Source: Metallosphaera yellowstonensis MK1
Lineage (GTDB): Archaea > Thermoproteota > Thermoprotei_A > Sulfolobales > Sulfolobaceae
DNA: 64,000 nucleotides
Assembly (NCBI RefSeq): GCF_000243315.1
Contig: NZ_JH597761.1
Span: forward strand, 533,440 to 597,439
Reading direction: 5' to 3'
The translations under genes and the position numbers were made by a program. Within the stretch, counting starts at the first letter, position 1; each line of letters opens with the position of its first letter. The notes below the pieces were generated by a model that did not search any database, was not told where the DNA came from, and saw only the letters and a program-made list of their open reading frames with translations. Positions 36,175-45,278 of the stretch are shown here, piece after piece.

Positions 36175-37375
36175 GGTTGACTATTCTACATACTCAGCAC
36201 TTAAGGAGGTCGAGGAGGAGTACAGAGAGGTTCTAGAGGAGGCAATAAATTATGGGTTGTCAAACGAGACTACCTCCTTCACCAGGATTAAAGCTGGGAT
36301 TTACAAGAGTGAAAGGGAGAAGCACAAGGACTTACCATCCCATTTCATTTACACCGCTTGTGAGGACGCAAGCGAGAGGTTGGACAGCTTTCAGAAGTTG
36401 AAGAAGAGGGGTAGGGCTTACACTGAGAAACCGTCAGTGAGGAGAGTCACTGTTCACCTGGATGATCATCTGTGGAAGTTCAGCCTCGACACGATTTCAA
36501 TTTCCACAAAGAAGGGTAGGGTTCTCATTTCACCAACCTTCCCTAAGATCTTCTGGAGATATTATAACACGGAGTGGAGGATTGCGAGTGAGGCCAGGTT
36601 TAGACTAATGAAAGGTAACGTGGTGGAGTTCTTCATAGTTTTTAAGAGGGATGTTAAACCTTATGAACCTAAGGGTTTCATCCCAGTTGATCTAAATGAG
36701 AATTCGGTCTCCGTATTAGTTGATGGAAAACCGACGCTTTTAGAGACTAACACTAAGAGGATTACTCTGGGCTATGAGTATAGGAGGAAGACAATAATTA
36801 CTGGTAGGTCAACTAAGGATAGGGAAGTGAGGGGGAAGTTAAAGAGGCTGAGGGAGAGGGATAAGAAAGTAGACGTTAGGAGGAAATTAGCCAAGCTGAT
36901 CGTCAAAGAGGCTTTTGAAAGTAGGAGTGCAATTGTCTTGGAGGACTTGCCAGGGAGAACTCCAGAGCATATGGTTAAGGATATTAAGGATAAACAGCTT
37001 AGGTTGAGGATTTACCGTTCAGCATTTTCCTCGATGAAGAACGCTATTATTGAGAAGGCTAGGGAGTTCGGTGTCCCCGTACTCTTAGTTAATCCGTCTC
37101 ACACTTCCACTGTTTGCCCAGTCCACGGGGCGAAGATCGTTTACCAACCCGATAGGGGCGATGCCCCAAGGGTTGGTGTTTGTGAGAAGGGGAAGGAAAG
37201 GTGGCATAGGGACGTGGTTGCACTGTACAATCTGAAGAAAAGGGCTGGAGATGTGAGCCCCGTGCCGTTGGGCTCGAAGGAGTCCCATGACCCACCTACC
37301 TTAAGTGGGTGGTTGAGGGCTAAGTCCCTACACTCGATCATGAATGAACATAAAATGATTGAAATGAAAGTGTAG
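36146..37375 (+). CDS. tnpB: TnpB RNA-guided nuclease of the IS607 element
   Basis: 409 residues from a GTG start. RuvC-like acidic residues are in place: Asp in FIPVDLNENSVSVLVDG, Glu in AIVLEDLPGR and Asp in RWHRDVVALYNLKKRAG. The zinc ribbon is reduced (STVCPVHGAK ... VGVCEKGKE). The 3' end of the gene runs to the element end, so coding sequence and guide-RNA scaffold overlap. The predicted guide is the antiporter sequence acaaacggtgaagtcaacag just outside. Confidence 0.88.
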   Translation: MERTVKLRVRVDYSTYSALKEVEEEYREVLEEAINYGLSNETTSFTRIKAGIYKSEREKHKDLPSHFIYTACEDASERLDSFQKLKKRGRAYTEKPSVRRVTVHLDDHLWKFSLDTISISTKKGRVLISPTFPKIFWRYYNTEWRIASEARFRLMKGNVVEFFIVFKRDVKPYEPKGFIPVDLNENSVSVLVDGKPTLLETNTKRITLGYEYRRKTIITGRSTKDREVRGKLKRLRERDKKVDVRRKLAKLIVKEAFESRSAIVLEDLPGRTPEHMVKDIKDKQLRLRIYRSAFSSMKNAIIEKAREFGVPVLLVNPSHTSTVCPVHGAKIVYQPDRGDAPRVGVCEKGKERWHRDVVALYNLKKRAGDVSPVPLGSKESHDPPTLSGWLRAKSLHSIMNEHKMIEMKV

Positions 37376-37858
37376 GGACAAACGGTGAAGTCAACAGGGT
37401 CTTAGGTATCTCCATATTCTCGCTGAACCCATACGTGCTCTTCCTTGCCGAGTTCTCGATGATCCTCCTCATATTCGCCTCAGGACTGGAACATGGGACC
37501 TCCAGCCTCAGGAGTGCCGGGGTGATGGGCTTCCTAGGTGCCACCACCGGTGCACTCCTACCCTTCCTGGTGACCCTGATCCTCTACTGGAGCAGCCTCG
37601 GTTTGATCCCCACCTTAGTTATAGGGACGGCCATGGGAGCTACGAGCCTCGCTGCTGTGGCCTCGATACTGAGGGAAATGAACCTCCAGGGGAAGGCGAG
37701 CAACTACCTCATGGCAGCTTCCTCCTCCGATGACGTGGTCGACCTCATCCTCCTCTCCGTGGTGTTGGCGTCGATTGGCAGTGCCGGGTTGTCCACCCTG
37801 ATGGTCGTGAGGACCGTAGCCTTCTACCTCGTGGCTTGGGCGATAATATTCTTCGTGT

Positions 37859-39181
37859 TTACCCGTGGCGTAACTTACCTTCTTTAATTACTTCTAATTC
37901 CACCACGGGCACCCCTCTTAAGGGATCATACAGGGTCACCCTCAACTCATTGGGGCTAGTCGAGGGAAACACCAATACCCTCCCATCCACCTTCCTTACC
38001 AAGTTAAGGGGAGCAATAGAATCCCTCTCCAAAAGAACTTCACCGCTTTCCAGGTACCTAGCGTTCACCTTCAGTACTTTTACACCCCCACCCTCGTGAG
38101 CAGAGCCCGTCATCAGGTAGGGGTTAAAAACTTTGATAACTCTCTCAACTGTCTGTTTCCTCTTCTTCAACTTCTCATCGTTAAACGGGTTGATGGAGGA
38201 AGTGTAGGACTCAGAAACCTCTGCAACGTCTATCGGCTGAGTTTTCAACATCTCCACGAATTTAACAACACTCCATTGATGAATCCTATGCCTAAGCTTA
38301 TCATTTTTATTGCTCTCCATCTTATCCTTAGACCTTGAGGAGAACTCACCTACTACGACTTTGGCACTTAAGCTCCTAGCAAGCTCTGTTATCCTCTTAA
38401 CAGTCTTCCTTAACACGTCAATTTTCCTCTCCCTCTCCCTCAATTTCCTCAACTTCTTCTTTATTAACTCGTCCTTAGTTGAGTGTCCCTTAGTAATCTC
38501 TTCCCTCCTCAAGGAGTAATTAACCACAACCCTCCCTAACCCAGTCTCATATCTCCTCAACTCCTTGAGTTTAAAACCCTCGAAGACCGCTACCGTGACG
38601 TTATTCTCATTAACGTCAATAGAGATATAATTACCCTCCTTGGACTCAACCTCAACCTCCTTCTCAAAAGTCAACCAAACTAGAATTTTCCTACCAACTA
38701 ATCTTAACTTAAGCTCTTGCGAAACCCTCCAACCTTCATATACGTAGCGGGTAAATTGCTTGGTGAACTTGAGGGGTATCTCGACCCAACCCTTGTGGGT
38801 TAAAACATTAACTGAGACCTTGTTAAACCTCCAATTAACCATGTTAGGAATAGTGATCACAACCCTCTTGTACTCCGGTTTATCCTTCCTCGTTAACCCT
38901 CTCTTTTTCCTTTCTCTGAAGCTCTTAACAATCCTTCCAGCAACGACGTAGGCACCTTCAATAACCCTTGAAGGTAGGAAGGGGTACTTCTCCTTATAGT
39001 CACTGTAAAATCTCTCGTGCAACTTCTTCCTAGTGGTCTGTAAGCCCTCTGATAGGATTACCCCAATCATTTCATTAACGAACTTCCTCTGATGTTCCTC
39101 AACCTCCTTAAGAACGCGGTACTTCCACTCGTTCAAGAAGTCACCCTCTAGTTTAACCGTCCTTTTCAACGTTTTCAACAC
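37859..39181 (-). CDS. tnpB: TnpB-family protein of the second IS607 element
   Basis: 440 residues. Asp in YISIDVNENNVTVAVFEG, Glu in AKVVVGEFSSRS and a C-terminal Asp in LLERDSIAPLNLVRK mark the RuvC-like site. No cysteine zinc ribbon is present, unlike the proteins at 15957 and 42342, so this belongs to a diverged TnpB branch. The last codons (EVIKEGKLRHG) lie at the element end. Start overlaps the 3' end of tnpA. Confidence 0.82.
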   Translation of the reverse strand: MLKTLKRTVKLEGDFLNEWKYRVLKEVEEHQRKFVNEMIGVILSEGLQTTRKKLHERFYSDYKEKYPFLPSRVIEGAYVVAGRIVKSFRERKKRGLTRKDKPEYKRVVITIPNMVNWRFNKVSVNVLTHKGWVEIPLKFTKQFTRYVYEGWRVSQELKLRLVGRKILVWLTFEKEVEVESKEGNYISIDVNENNVTVAVFEGFKLKELRRYETGLGRVVVNYSLRREEITKGHSTKDELIKKKLRKLRERERKIDVLRKTVKRITELARSLSAKVVVGEFSSRSKDKMESNKNDKLRHRIHQWSVVKFVEMLKTQPIDVAEVSESYTSSINPFNDEKLKKRKQTVERVIKVFNPYLMTGSAHEGGGVKVLKVNARYLESGEVLLERDSIAPLNLVRKVDGRVLVFPSTSPNELRVTLYDPLRGVPVVELEVIKEGKLRHG

Positions 39182-39750
39182 ATTTTACCACCTTCTCACA
39201 CTCTTGGCCGTAAATTCTAGAGGCAAATGACTTGACGATCTCTACAAAGTCCTCCATCAACTCCTGCATGTAATCCTTTGGCTCTTCTTGGAAAGCTACA
39301 ACGTTTACTCCGTAAGCTTTGAATAACTCTACGAGGTATTCGAAGCCGAAACGTGTTAGCCTGTCCTTATAAGCTACAACTGCGTCAATTTGCCTCCTCT
39401 TGGCTAATTCTATTAACTTCTTTAAACCTTCTCTGTCCTCTTTCAATCCGGAACCTATATCCTTTTTCTATCACACCCACTTCACCGAGAGTTTTCCTAA
39501 CCCATTCTCTCAATGCGTCCAACTGCCTCTCCAAGTCGTCCTTTTGCGTTGGTGAAACTCGTGCGTAAATCGCTACTTGTTTAACCCTTCCACCGCCGGA
39601 CAACAATCTTTCAATTTCGCTGTAAGGTATTCTCCACCTACCGTTAACCTCAACAACCTTTATCTTCCCCTCTCTAATCCACTTAATGACACCACTCCTG
39701 CTCATGCCGAATATTTCAGCAACCTCACTAGGTGTTAGATACCTCTCCAC
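39153..39750 (-). pseudogene. IS607 TnpA serine recombinase, frameshifted
   Basis: The first part (MERYLTPSEVAEIFGMSRSG, helix-turn-helix, then IYARVSPTQKDDLERQLDAL with the catalytic serine) is in one frame to about 39446; the rest (AKRRQIDAVVAYKDRLTRFG to the end) is in another. A single base change in length near 39446 would restore about 199 residues. Confidence 0.85.
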
Positions 39751-40525
39751 AGTAATTAAAAGTAACTAAAAGTATTTAAAAGTTACGTGAAAGTGCTATA
39801 GTCTCAGTCTTGATAATACCCAGGTTGGCCAACAGGTTAGGGCCAAACTACGTTGAGGAATTTCCCTTCGTCGTTCTCTTCGGACTCACAGCCGTAATGA
39901 CTGCCCTAGGATTCTCACCGGTCATCTCGGCGTTCATAGCTGGAGTAGCGTTGGCGGAGAGCACTAAGAGGGAGGAGGTGCTGAAGATCTCAGGGACTCT
40001 GCTGAGCATCTTTGGTTCCATCTTCTTTGTGGTCGTGGGACTCCAGGTCAACATAGCAGAGATAAGCTTAGGAGTGGTCGAGTTGAGTTTAGAGCTCACT
40101 GCAGTGGCCGTGTTGTTCAAGGTGCTGGGCGTCCTACCTTTCGCCTACCTCGGCCTGAAGAACTGGAGATCGTCGATCGCCGTAGCCGTGGGGACGACTC
40201 CGAGGGGCGAGACCGGGTTGGTGGTAGCGTCCCTAGGTGAGTCCTTGGGGGCCATAAACCAGGGAGAGTTCTCAGCACTGGTCCTCATGGCCATACTGAC
40301 CACCCTCCTAGGGGCAACCATGTTCAGGAGGATCGCCACGTGGCTCAACCAAGGTTGATCGAACTCAATGGACTTACCTGTTTCAGGTGTTACAGTTATC
40401 CAAAATCACTGACTCTAACTTCCTTCAAGGTGGTTGAAGAGGTCTCTCAACTTGATTGGACCTCTCACCTTCGTTGCTCTTCATCTCTGCAACAAAGATA
40501 TTAGGTCTACCATCAAGTCTCTCAT

Positions 40526-41494
40526 ATGTGGACTCTCAGGTCTCAAGAGGTCACCGTAGTTTACGGAAGGGGAAGCATCTCGACACTGTCACAATTTAAG
40601 GGGAGGAGAGTGAAGGTAGTCACTACTAAGAGCCTAATGGAAACTTCCTTGCTCAAGGACATGTTAAAGCTCACGGGAGGGGAACAAGTGATGGGGCCCT
40701 CTCAGCACACTCCAGAAGATCAACTGGTCCAACTTAGGGAGGCACTCAGGGACGCCGAGGTCGTGGTGAGTCTGGGCGGGGGTTCTATCATCGATGCAGT
40801 CAAAATCTCCCACGAGGGATATCACGTGTCGGTCCCCACTACCCTCTCCGGAGCTGAGCACACTACCGTGGCAGGGTTCACCAGGGAGGGAACTAAGAGG
40901 TCGATCATCAGGAGGGCCCCGGACATGGTGATCCTTGATCCAGATGCCTTGAGGTACACTCCACGAGACCTACTGGTCACCACCGGAGTCAGGGCCTTGG
41001 ATCACGCCGTGGAGGCTCTCTACTCGGTCAGGGCGTCTCCCTACACTGACGCCCTGGCCAGGGAGGGCTTCTCTATCCTGTACGAGTGTTTATGGAACCT
41101 GGAGGACCTACTTCAGTGCCAGATAGGCACTTGGTTGTCCTCACAGGCGTTCATGTATGCCGGTAGAGGGTTGAGCCACATCTTCGGTTACATCTTCGGC
41201 CCCAGGTTCAACATACCCCACGGGGTCACCTCATGCATCTCCCTGGCCGAGGCCATCAGGTTCAACATGACCTTCTCCAGGGAGAAACTGAGGTCCTTGG
41301 GGGGAGATTCCCTGCCCTCAAGGATAGAGTCCCTCCTGGAGAGGTGGAACGTGAGGAAGAGGTTGAGGGACTACGTTAGTCTGGAGGAGGCGTTAAGGCT
41401 AGGAGAGGACCTAGCAGTAGCCAACAACTCCAGCGAGAATCCAACGAAGATGGATGTCCTCGAGGCGGTGGAGTTCATAAAGAGGGTGTACTGA
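40526..41494 (+). CDS. Iron-containing alcohol dehydrogenase, maleylacetate-reductase-like
   Basis: 322 residues. An N-terminal nucleotide-binding domain has SLGGGSIIDAVK; then VPTTLSGAEHTTVAGF, as in maleylacetate reductases (VPTT-aG-E); and metal ligands Asp and His in VRALDHAVEALYS, with His in GLSHIFGYIFG and RFNIPHGVTS. Maleylacetate reductase feeds hydroxyquinol-type ring-cleavage products to the TCA cycle, which fits the aromatic island 27 kb upstream. An alternative is another Fe-ADH such as a short-chain alcohol dehydrogenase. TATA-like sequence lies about 28 bp upstream. Confidence 0.75.
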   Translation: MWTLRSQEVTVVYGRGSISTLSQFKGRRVKVVTTKSLMETSLLKDMLKLTGGEQVMGPSQHTPEDQLVQLREALRDAEVVVSLGGGSIIDAVKISHEGYHVSVPTTLSGAEHTTVAGFTREGTKRSIIRRAPDMVILDPDALRYTPRDLLVTTGVRALDHAVEALYSVRASPYTDALAREGFSILYECLWNLEDLLQCQIGTWLSSQAFMYAGRGLSHIFGYIFGPRFNIPHGVTSCISLAEAIRFNMTFSREKLRSLGGDSLPSRIESLLERWNVRKRLRDYVSLEEALRLGEDLAVANNSSENPTKMDVLEAVEFIKRVY

Positions 41495-41728
41495 CTCATC
41501 GCGTTTACTCTGCGTACTACCTTAATTTTGAGTATACCAAGAGCCCCTTCAACGGGAAATATCGTGAGCCCTCAGGACTGGTTCGGAGGCTCCTCCTGAG
41601 ATATCATAAAGGGTCTCCGCTTTTCAACGGGAAGATTCGTGAGCCGTTAGGGGCTAATTGTAGAGCCGTAGACAACAGTTTCAGATAAACCGTGAAGTTT
41701 ATATACTTTGTATGTGAGTTTAATTATA

Positions 41729-42262
41729 ATGCTGAAACCTAAGGAAGTGTGCCAAAAACTGGGAATATCCTACCGCACGTCGCAGAGCTACGTTAAGAAG
41801 GGTTACATTAAACCAATACTACAGACCGGGAAGTGGAGGTTCAGGGAGGAGGACGTGGAGAGATTGATGGGAATTGTCAAGAGGAGGAAAGTGACATTAT
41901 ACGCTAGGGTATCGAACAAGCGAAAGGACGACTTGGTAGACCAGGTTAAATACCTAGAGGAGAACGTTAAGGATTACGAAGGTGATAACAGAGGTAGGGT
42001 CTTCGTTGAACGTGAAGAGGAAGGGGTTCCTCAACTGAGGATGATATTAAATAACGAGGTGTCGAAGGCCGTAGGTTATCCTGACAGACTAGTTAGGTTC
42101 GGCTTCGAGATGGTAGAGGAGGTGTGCAAAGCACACGACTGTGAGCTCGTGGTGTTGAAAAGGGAGGACGAAACGCCGGGACAAGAGTTGATAGAGGACT
42201 TGATCTCAATCTTGGTATCGTTCAGCGGAAAACTGTACGGGATGGGGAGTCACGAGAACTAG
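41729..42262 (+). CDS. tnpA: IS607 TnpA serine recombinase (C-terminus shortened)
   Basis: About 177 residues from ATG 41729 (MLKPKEVCQKLGIS). The helix-turn-helix and catalytic LYARVSNKRKDDL are present, followed by GYPDRLVRFGFEMVEEVCKA and ELIEDLISILVSFSGKLYG. A TAG at 42260 replaces a codon that relatives read through to KCVEEIKA, which is still visible downstream. Whether the short form works is unknown. Confidence 0.75.
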   Translation: MLKPKEVCQKLGISYRTSQSYVKKGYIKPILQTGKWRFREEDVERLMGIVKRRKVTLYARVSNKRKDDLVDQVKYLEENVKDYEGDNRGRVFVEREEEGVPQLRMILNNEVSKAVGYPDRLVRFGFEMVEEVCKAHDCELVVLKREDETPGQELIEDLISILVSFSGKLYGMGSHEN

Positions 42263-42341
42263 AAGGTGAGGAAGTGCGTCGAGGAAATTAAGGCTTAAAT
42301 CTTTTCAACCAGAGGAGGAGTACGTCTACTTAACGTATTCC

Positions 42342-43573
42342 TTGAAGAACGACGAGGGGGAGGAGAGCAGGGTACTGCTGGAGAACTACAGAGTCCTACT
42401 GAAAAAGGCTTTAGACTACTTGTGGGAGAGGATCAAGGTTGAGAGGAGAGAAGTGAAGAAAGGTAAGAGAGTCATCACGAAGGTCAAGGTAACCTTGTCA
42501 AAAAAGGAGGAGGTTTACAAGTCGTTGAGGGACGAGCTTGAGGAGGTCAACGTCCTTGCCTCACACTACGTGGATAAGGCAATAAGCGACGCTTACTCCG
42601 TGTTGAGGAGCTGGAGGAGGAGGGCAGAGAAGGGAAAAGCGTCGTTGAGGAAACCTAAACTGAAGAGAGTTTACGTAAGGGTTAAGTCTACTCTGAGGAA
42701 GGTTGAGGGTGAGAGTGTTAGGATTACTGTAAGACCGTACGAGTACATTACCTTCTCCTGGTCCCACACCTGGTTCTCTCCACGGGTCAAAGGGTTAGAA
42801 CTGGGTGAACCCGTGATAAAGGAGGATAAGGTTCACCTACCATTCCGTCACAGATTACCCTGGTTTACTCCCCTGGACTATCTAGCAATCGACAGTAACC
42901 TCTACACGCTGGACGCTTACGACGGCGAGAAGTTCGTCACGTTTTCCTTGAGGGAGTTGTACAGCCTCAAGTTTGGGATGGAGTTGAAGAGGGGTAGAAT
43001 CAAGTCCTTCGCTTCCAAGCACGGTAGGAAAGGGGGGAAGCTGATGGAGAAGTACTCCCACCGTGAGAGGAATAGAGTTAGGGACTACGTTCACAAGTTT
43101 GTGAACAAGTTGCTGGAGATGTATCCCGTGACTACGTTCGCCATAAAGAAGTTGAATAAACAAGAGATGTTCCAAGACGCTGACGACAAGTTGTCTAAAA
43201 GGATCTCCAGGACTGTGTGGAGGTCGATCCACCGTGTGTTGAAGTACAAGGCCCCACTTTACGGCTCCCTAGTTAAGGAGGTGAACCCTCACCTCACCTC
43301 CAAGTCCTGCCCCAGATGTGGACGGGTTTCCCGAAAGGCAGGACTTTCAGGTGTGAGAGGTGTGGGTTCACCCTGGACAGGCAACTGAACGCGTCCCTCA
43401 ACATCTTCCTCAAGATGTGCGGGTTTCCCCACCTCTCTCTCGCTCCCACTGGGAGTAGGTGGGTTGGGGTCACCCCGCTAAGGGGGCGGAGGAGGATGAG
43501 TGGGGCAATGCCCCGCGACTCCTGTGAAGCCCAAGGGCTGAGGATTGGATACAAATTCATGAAAATTCAATGA
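42342..43573 (+). pseudogene. TnpB nuclease, frameshifted in the zinc ribbon
   Basis: The RuvC-like parts are open: LAIDSNLYTLDAYDG (Asp) and TTFAIKKLNKQEMFQD (where a Glu is usual, so a possible loss). At about 43335 the frame moves from CPRCGRVSRKAG to GRTFRCERCGFTLDRQLNAS, which holds the second cysteine pair and the last catalytic Asp. The true N-terminus probably starts upstream of 42342 (SFQPEEEYVYLTYSLK can be read from 42300). Confidence 0.75.
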
Positions 43574-43585
43574 AGCCCGAACCCC
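43472..43585 (+). ncRNA. Predicted omega-RNA scaffold and right end, copy C
   Basis: From accccgctaagggggcgg to gaagcccgaacccc, with the shared core aagggctgagga and the stem-loop ttcatgaaaattcaatgaa. It overlaps the tnpB 3' end. The predicted guide outside the element is ttaatgaagtcatgatgtct (43586-43605). Confidence 0.55.
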
Positions 43586-43930
43586 TTAATGAAGTCATGA
43601 TGTCTCTTCAACAATCTCTTATTGACCTGGAGGATGGCCTGAGCAATTGATGTCAGGTCAGAGGAGATAGTTACCTTAACTTCCCGTCCCAGAACAAACT
43701 TGGCCAAAGTGCCTGCCTCCTCAAGGAAACGCTCCGGATGCTTCTCCTAGAGCTCTATAATGTTCTCAAGGATGTCGTACTTGTTCCCCGCCAAAAGGGC
43801 GTCGGCCAGCTTTGTTTGATAGGCCATAAATAGTTCCCTAGACCCGAGGAACTCCAAAATCCTCCTCCGCTTCAGCTCGTTGTAAAGGGGGATTGATCCT
43901 GTTGAGTAGGTCCCACAACAGGCTCTTCAG
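43586..43930 (-). pseudogene. Unidentified conserved-looking gene remnant cut by the IS607 element
   Basis: The minus strand reads YNELKRRRILEFLGSRELF, LADALLAGNKYDILENIIEL, one TAG stop, EKHPERFLEEAGTLAKFVLG and VTISSDLTSIAQAILQVNKR before meeting the element end. Helical and charged. The single stop and good codon pattern suggest a recently lost gene. I do not recognise the family. Confidence 0.6.
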
Positions 43931-44056
43931 CTCGGTCTAATCTCCCTCGAAGGATAAGAAGTCCAGTTAAGCCTCGACGAGCATTGACTCATATTACGCT
44001 CTCTCCATCACCGAGACTTTCCCTTGGGAACCGCTCTATGACTGAGCCAAAACCTA

Positions 44057-44185
44057 ATCAGTAGTTATAGATCTTCCCTTAGACGTCGCCCTATAATCAA
44101 GAGCAGCAGTTATTAGATTTCCCTTGAAAACAGGGCGATATTTAAGGGAAAGTCCCATAACTGCTGCAAGAGGAAATCTGACGAT
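44057..44185. repeat. Older miniature element split by a younger copy
   Basis: Left arm cagtagttatagatcttccc at 44060 and, beyond the inner copy, an arm caagaggaaatctgacgatg. Less exact than the nested pair at 23112, but the arrangement is the same. Confidence 0.5.
44103..44166. repeat. Miniature element with 5-6-bp target duplication
   Basis: gcagcagttattagatttcc at left, gggaaagtcccataactgct at right; flanked by caaga (44098-44102 and 44167-44171). The two arms pair almost perfectly over about 28 bases. Confidence 0.85.
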
Positions 44186-44281
44186 GATGTAACAATTACC
44201 TCCGAGAGTGGAGCTTCCTCGTTAGTGATCGACCGATGGATCCCGGGTTGGCACCTACCAAAAGGGGTACCAAGACAGCTC

Positions 44282-44646
44282 TCAACTCCTCACGTACTTC
44301 CTGAAGAACACAAGCGATTTCTCCCTGAGCTCCCTGGCTTTCCCTTTCCCTCCGCTCATCTGCTCACGTAATTCACAGAGCCCAACCTTGCCCATGAGCC
44401 TGATGCTCTCATTCCTGGCTGAGCTCTCCAAGAGGTAGAGCTTCAGGTGTAGCCCTGCCTTCTTGGACTCTAACTCCGCCAGCTCCCTCAGGAGGTCCCT
44501 GCACTCATCCCCGTACATTGATCGGCCTCCTCCTGGAGTCTCTCTATCTCCTGGAGATCCTTGGTGACCTCCTCCAGTTGTCTCTCCATCTCCTCTATCT
44601 CCCGCTTGACCCTCTCCATCCTTCCCAATATTTCGGAACAGTTCAT
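44282..44646 (-). CDS. Coiled-coil protein at the end of the hydrogenase-like operon (frameshifted or two overlapping genes)
   Basis: The ATG at 44646 overlaps the preceding gene's stop (ATGA), so it belongs to the operon. The first frame is a strong coiled coil: MNCSEILGRMERVKREIEEM then ERQLEEVTKDLQEIERLQEE, ending soon after. A second frame from ATG 44518 continues with DECRDLLRELAELESKKAGL and SLVFFRKYVRS. Either one protein of about 120 residues has a frame change near 44520, or two small proteins overlap. No family is recognised. An adaptor or assembly role for the complex is a guess. Confidence 0.55.
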
Positions 44647-45278
44647 CCCACCAACTCCTCCATGGGCTCATGCTCACTCTTCTCCACTATCACCACCGAC
44701 GAGATCACCACCAACGCCAGCACGTCCAAGAAGACGGTCACGTCAATGAGGAGAGGAGGAGGGATCAGGAACAGCCCCAGGGCTACCAATCCGTTCTCAA
44801 GCTCCACGTATCCCAGGATATGGGCCACAGTGGACCTCCTGGAGGCTATCAGGAACGTGCCCTGGAAGAAGAGGATGAAAGGTATGGATAACTCCTCTAC
44901 GTCCAGGTTGGGGAGTACCCTGGAGAGGACCAGGAAAATCAAGACTAGGGTTGCCGAGAAGAAGAAGGCCACGTTCAGGACGAAGATTGAGGTTACTCCA
45001 CCTATCCTCTCCCTCTCCCAGTTCCTGAACCTGGAGACCTTAAGTATTACCAATGGAGTCAGGACGGCCCTGGTGAACAACACTATGATGCCCAGGATCA
45101 ACAGTTCCTCCTGCCTGTAGATCATGGCAAGTGTGAAGGATAGGATAGCCACTACGAAGGACTGTACCCCCACTGCCTTGACCGAAGGTACCAAGAAGGC
45201 CTGCCCCTGAATGTATAGGGCGGTCAGAGGTAGGAGAGAGGAGATCAGTACCACTATCTCCTGAATCTGGTCAACCAT
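44643..45278 (-). CDS. HyfE-like membrane subunit
   Basis: 211 residues, about six membrane helices, weakly related to NuoK/HyfE. The YRQEELLILGIIVLFTRAVL helix and the pair of helices around VELENGLVALGLFLIPPPLL are the recognisable parts, the latter with a membrane glutamate as in NuoK. Expected to form part of the ion-translocating arm. It starts just inside the end of the HyfC-like gene (overlap at 45271-45278). Confidence 0.8.
   Translation of the reverse strand: MVDQIQEIVVLISSLLPLTALYIQGQAFLVPSVKAVGVQSFVVAILSFTLAMIYRQEELLILGIIVLFTRAVLTPLVILKVSRFRNWERERIGGVTSIFVLNVAFFFSATLVLIFLVLSRVLPNLDVEELSIPFILFFQGTFLIASRRSTVAHILGYVELENGLVALGLFLIPPPLLIDVTVFLDVLALVVISSVVIVEKSEHEPMEELVG

Larger units (their letters stand above)
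35475..37377 (+). mobile_element. IS607-family element, complete, inside the antiporter gene
   Basis: About 1.9 kb with overlapping tnpA and tnpB. The left junction ccctaggg and right junction tgtaggg share GGG; the flanking antiporter codons rejoin as CTA GGG ACA. No target duplication is expected for serine-recombinase elements. The right end directly follows the tnpB stop. Confidence 0.85.
37858..39794 (-). mobile_element. Second IS607-family element in the antiporter gene, opposite orientation
   Basis: Bounded by tttacccgtggcg at 37858 and aaaagttacgtgaaagt at 39794. Flanking G residues (gtG and Gct) rejoin as GTG GCT, restoring the antiporter frame. tnpA is frameshifted, tnpB is open. 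Related miniature forms are at 27406-27693 and 57451-57583. Confidence 0.85.
35325..40358 (+). pseudogene. CPA2-type (Kef/NapA-like) cation:proton antiporter split by two IS607 elements
   Basis: Three pieces, 35325-35474, 37378-37857 and 39795-40358, join in frame when the two insertions are removed, giving 397 residues, a normal length. Piece one has FFEVSLLIFLAEAVRSFLGK and GEIATGVMLSPYTLG; piece two begins TNGEVNRVLGISIFSLNP and carries FASGLEHG, GTAMGATSLAAVASIL and the DDVVDLILL segment with the usual twin aspartates; piece three carries FGLTAVMTALGFSPVISAFI and TTPRGETGLVVASLGE. The joins fall at G-rich dinucleotide sites as expected for IS607. The coding sequence is otherwise undamaged, so the insertions are probably recent. 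Confidence 0.88.
41660..43585 (+). mobile_element. IS607-type element with both genes slightly damaged
   Basis: The left end (gccgtagacaacagtttcag) is shared with 17303 and 51108. tnpA has a premature TAG 12-13 codons before its end and tnpB a frame change in its zinc ribbon. The right end gaagcccgaacccc stops at 43585, inside an older pseudogene. This is the best-preserved member of the lineage whose right end recurs at 18017, 32124 and 51191. Confidence 0.8.
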
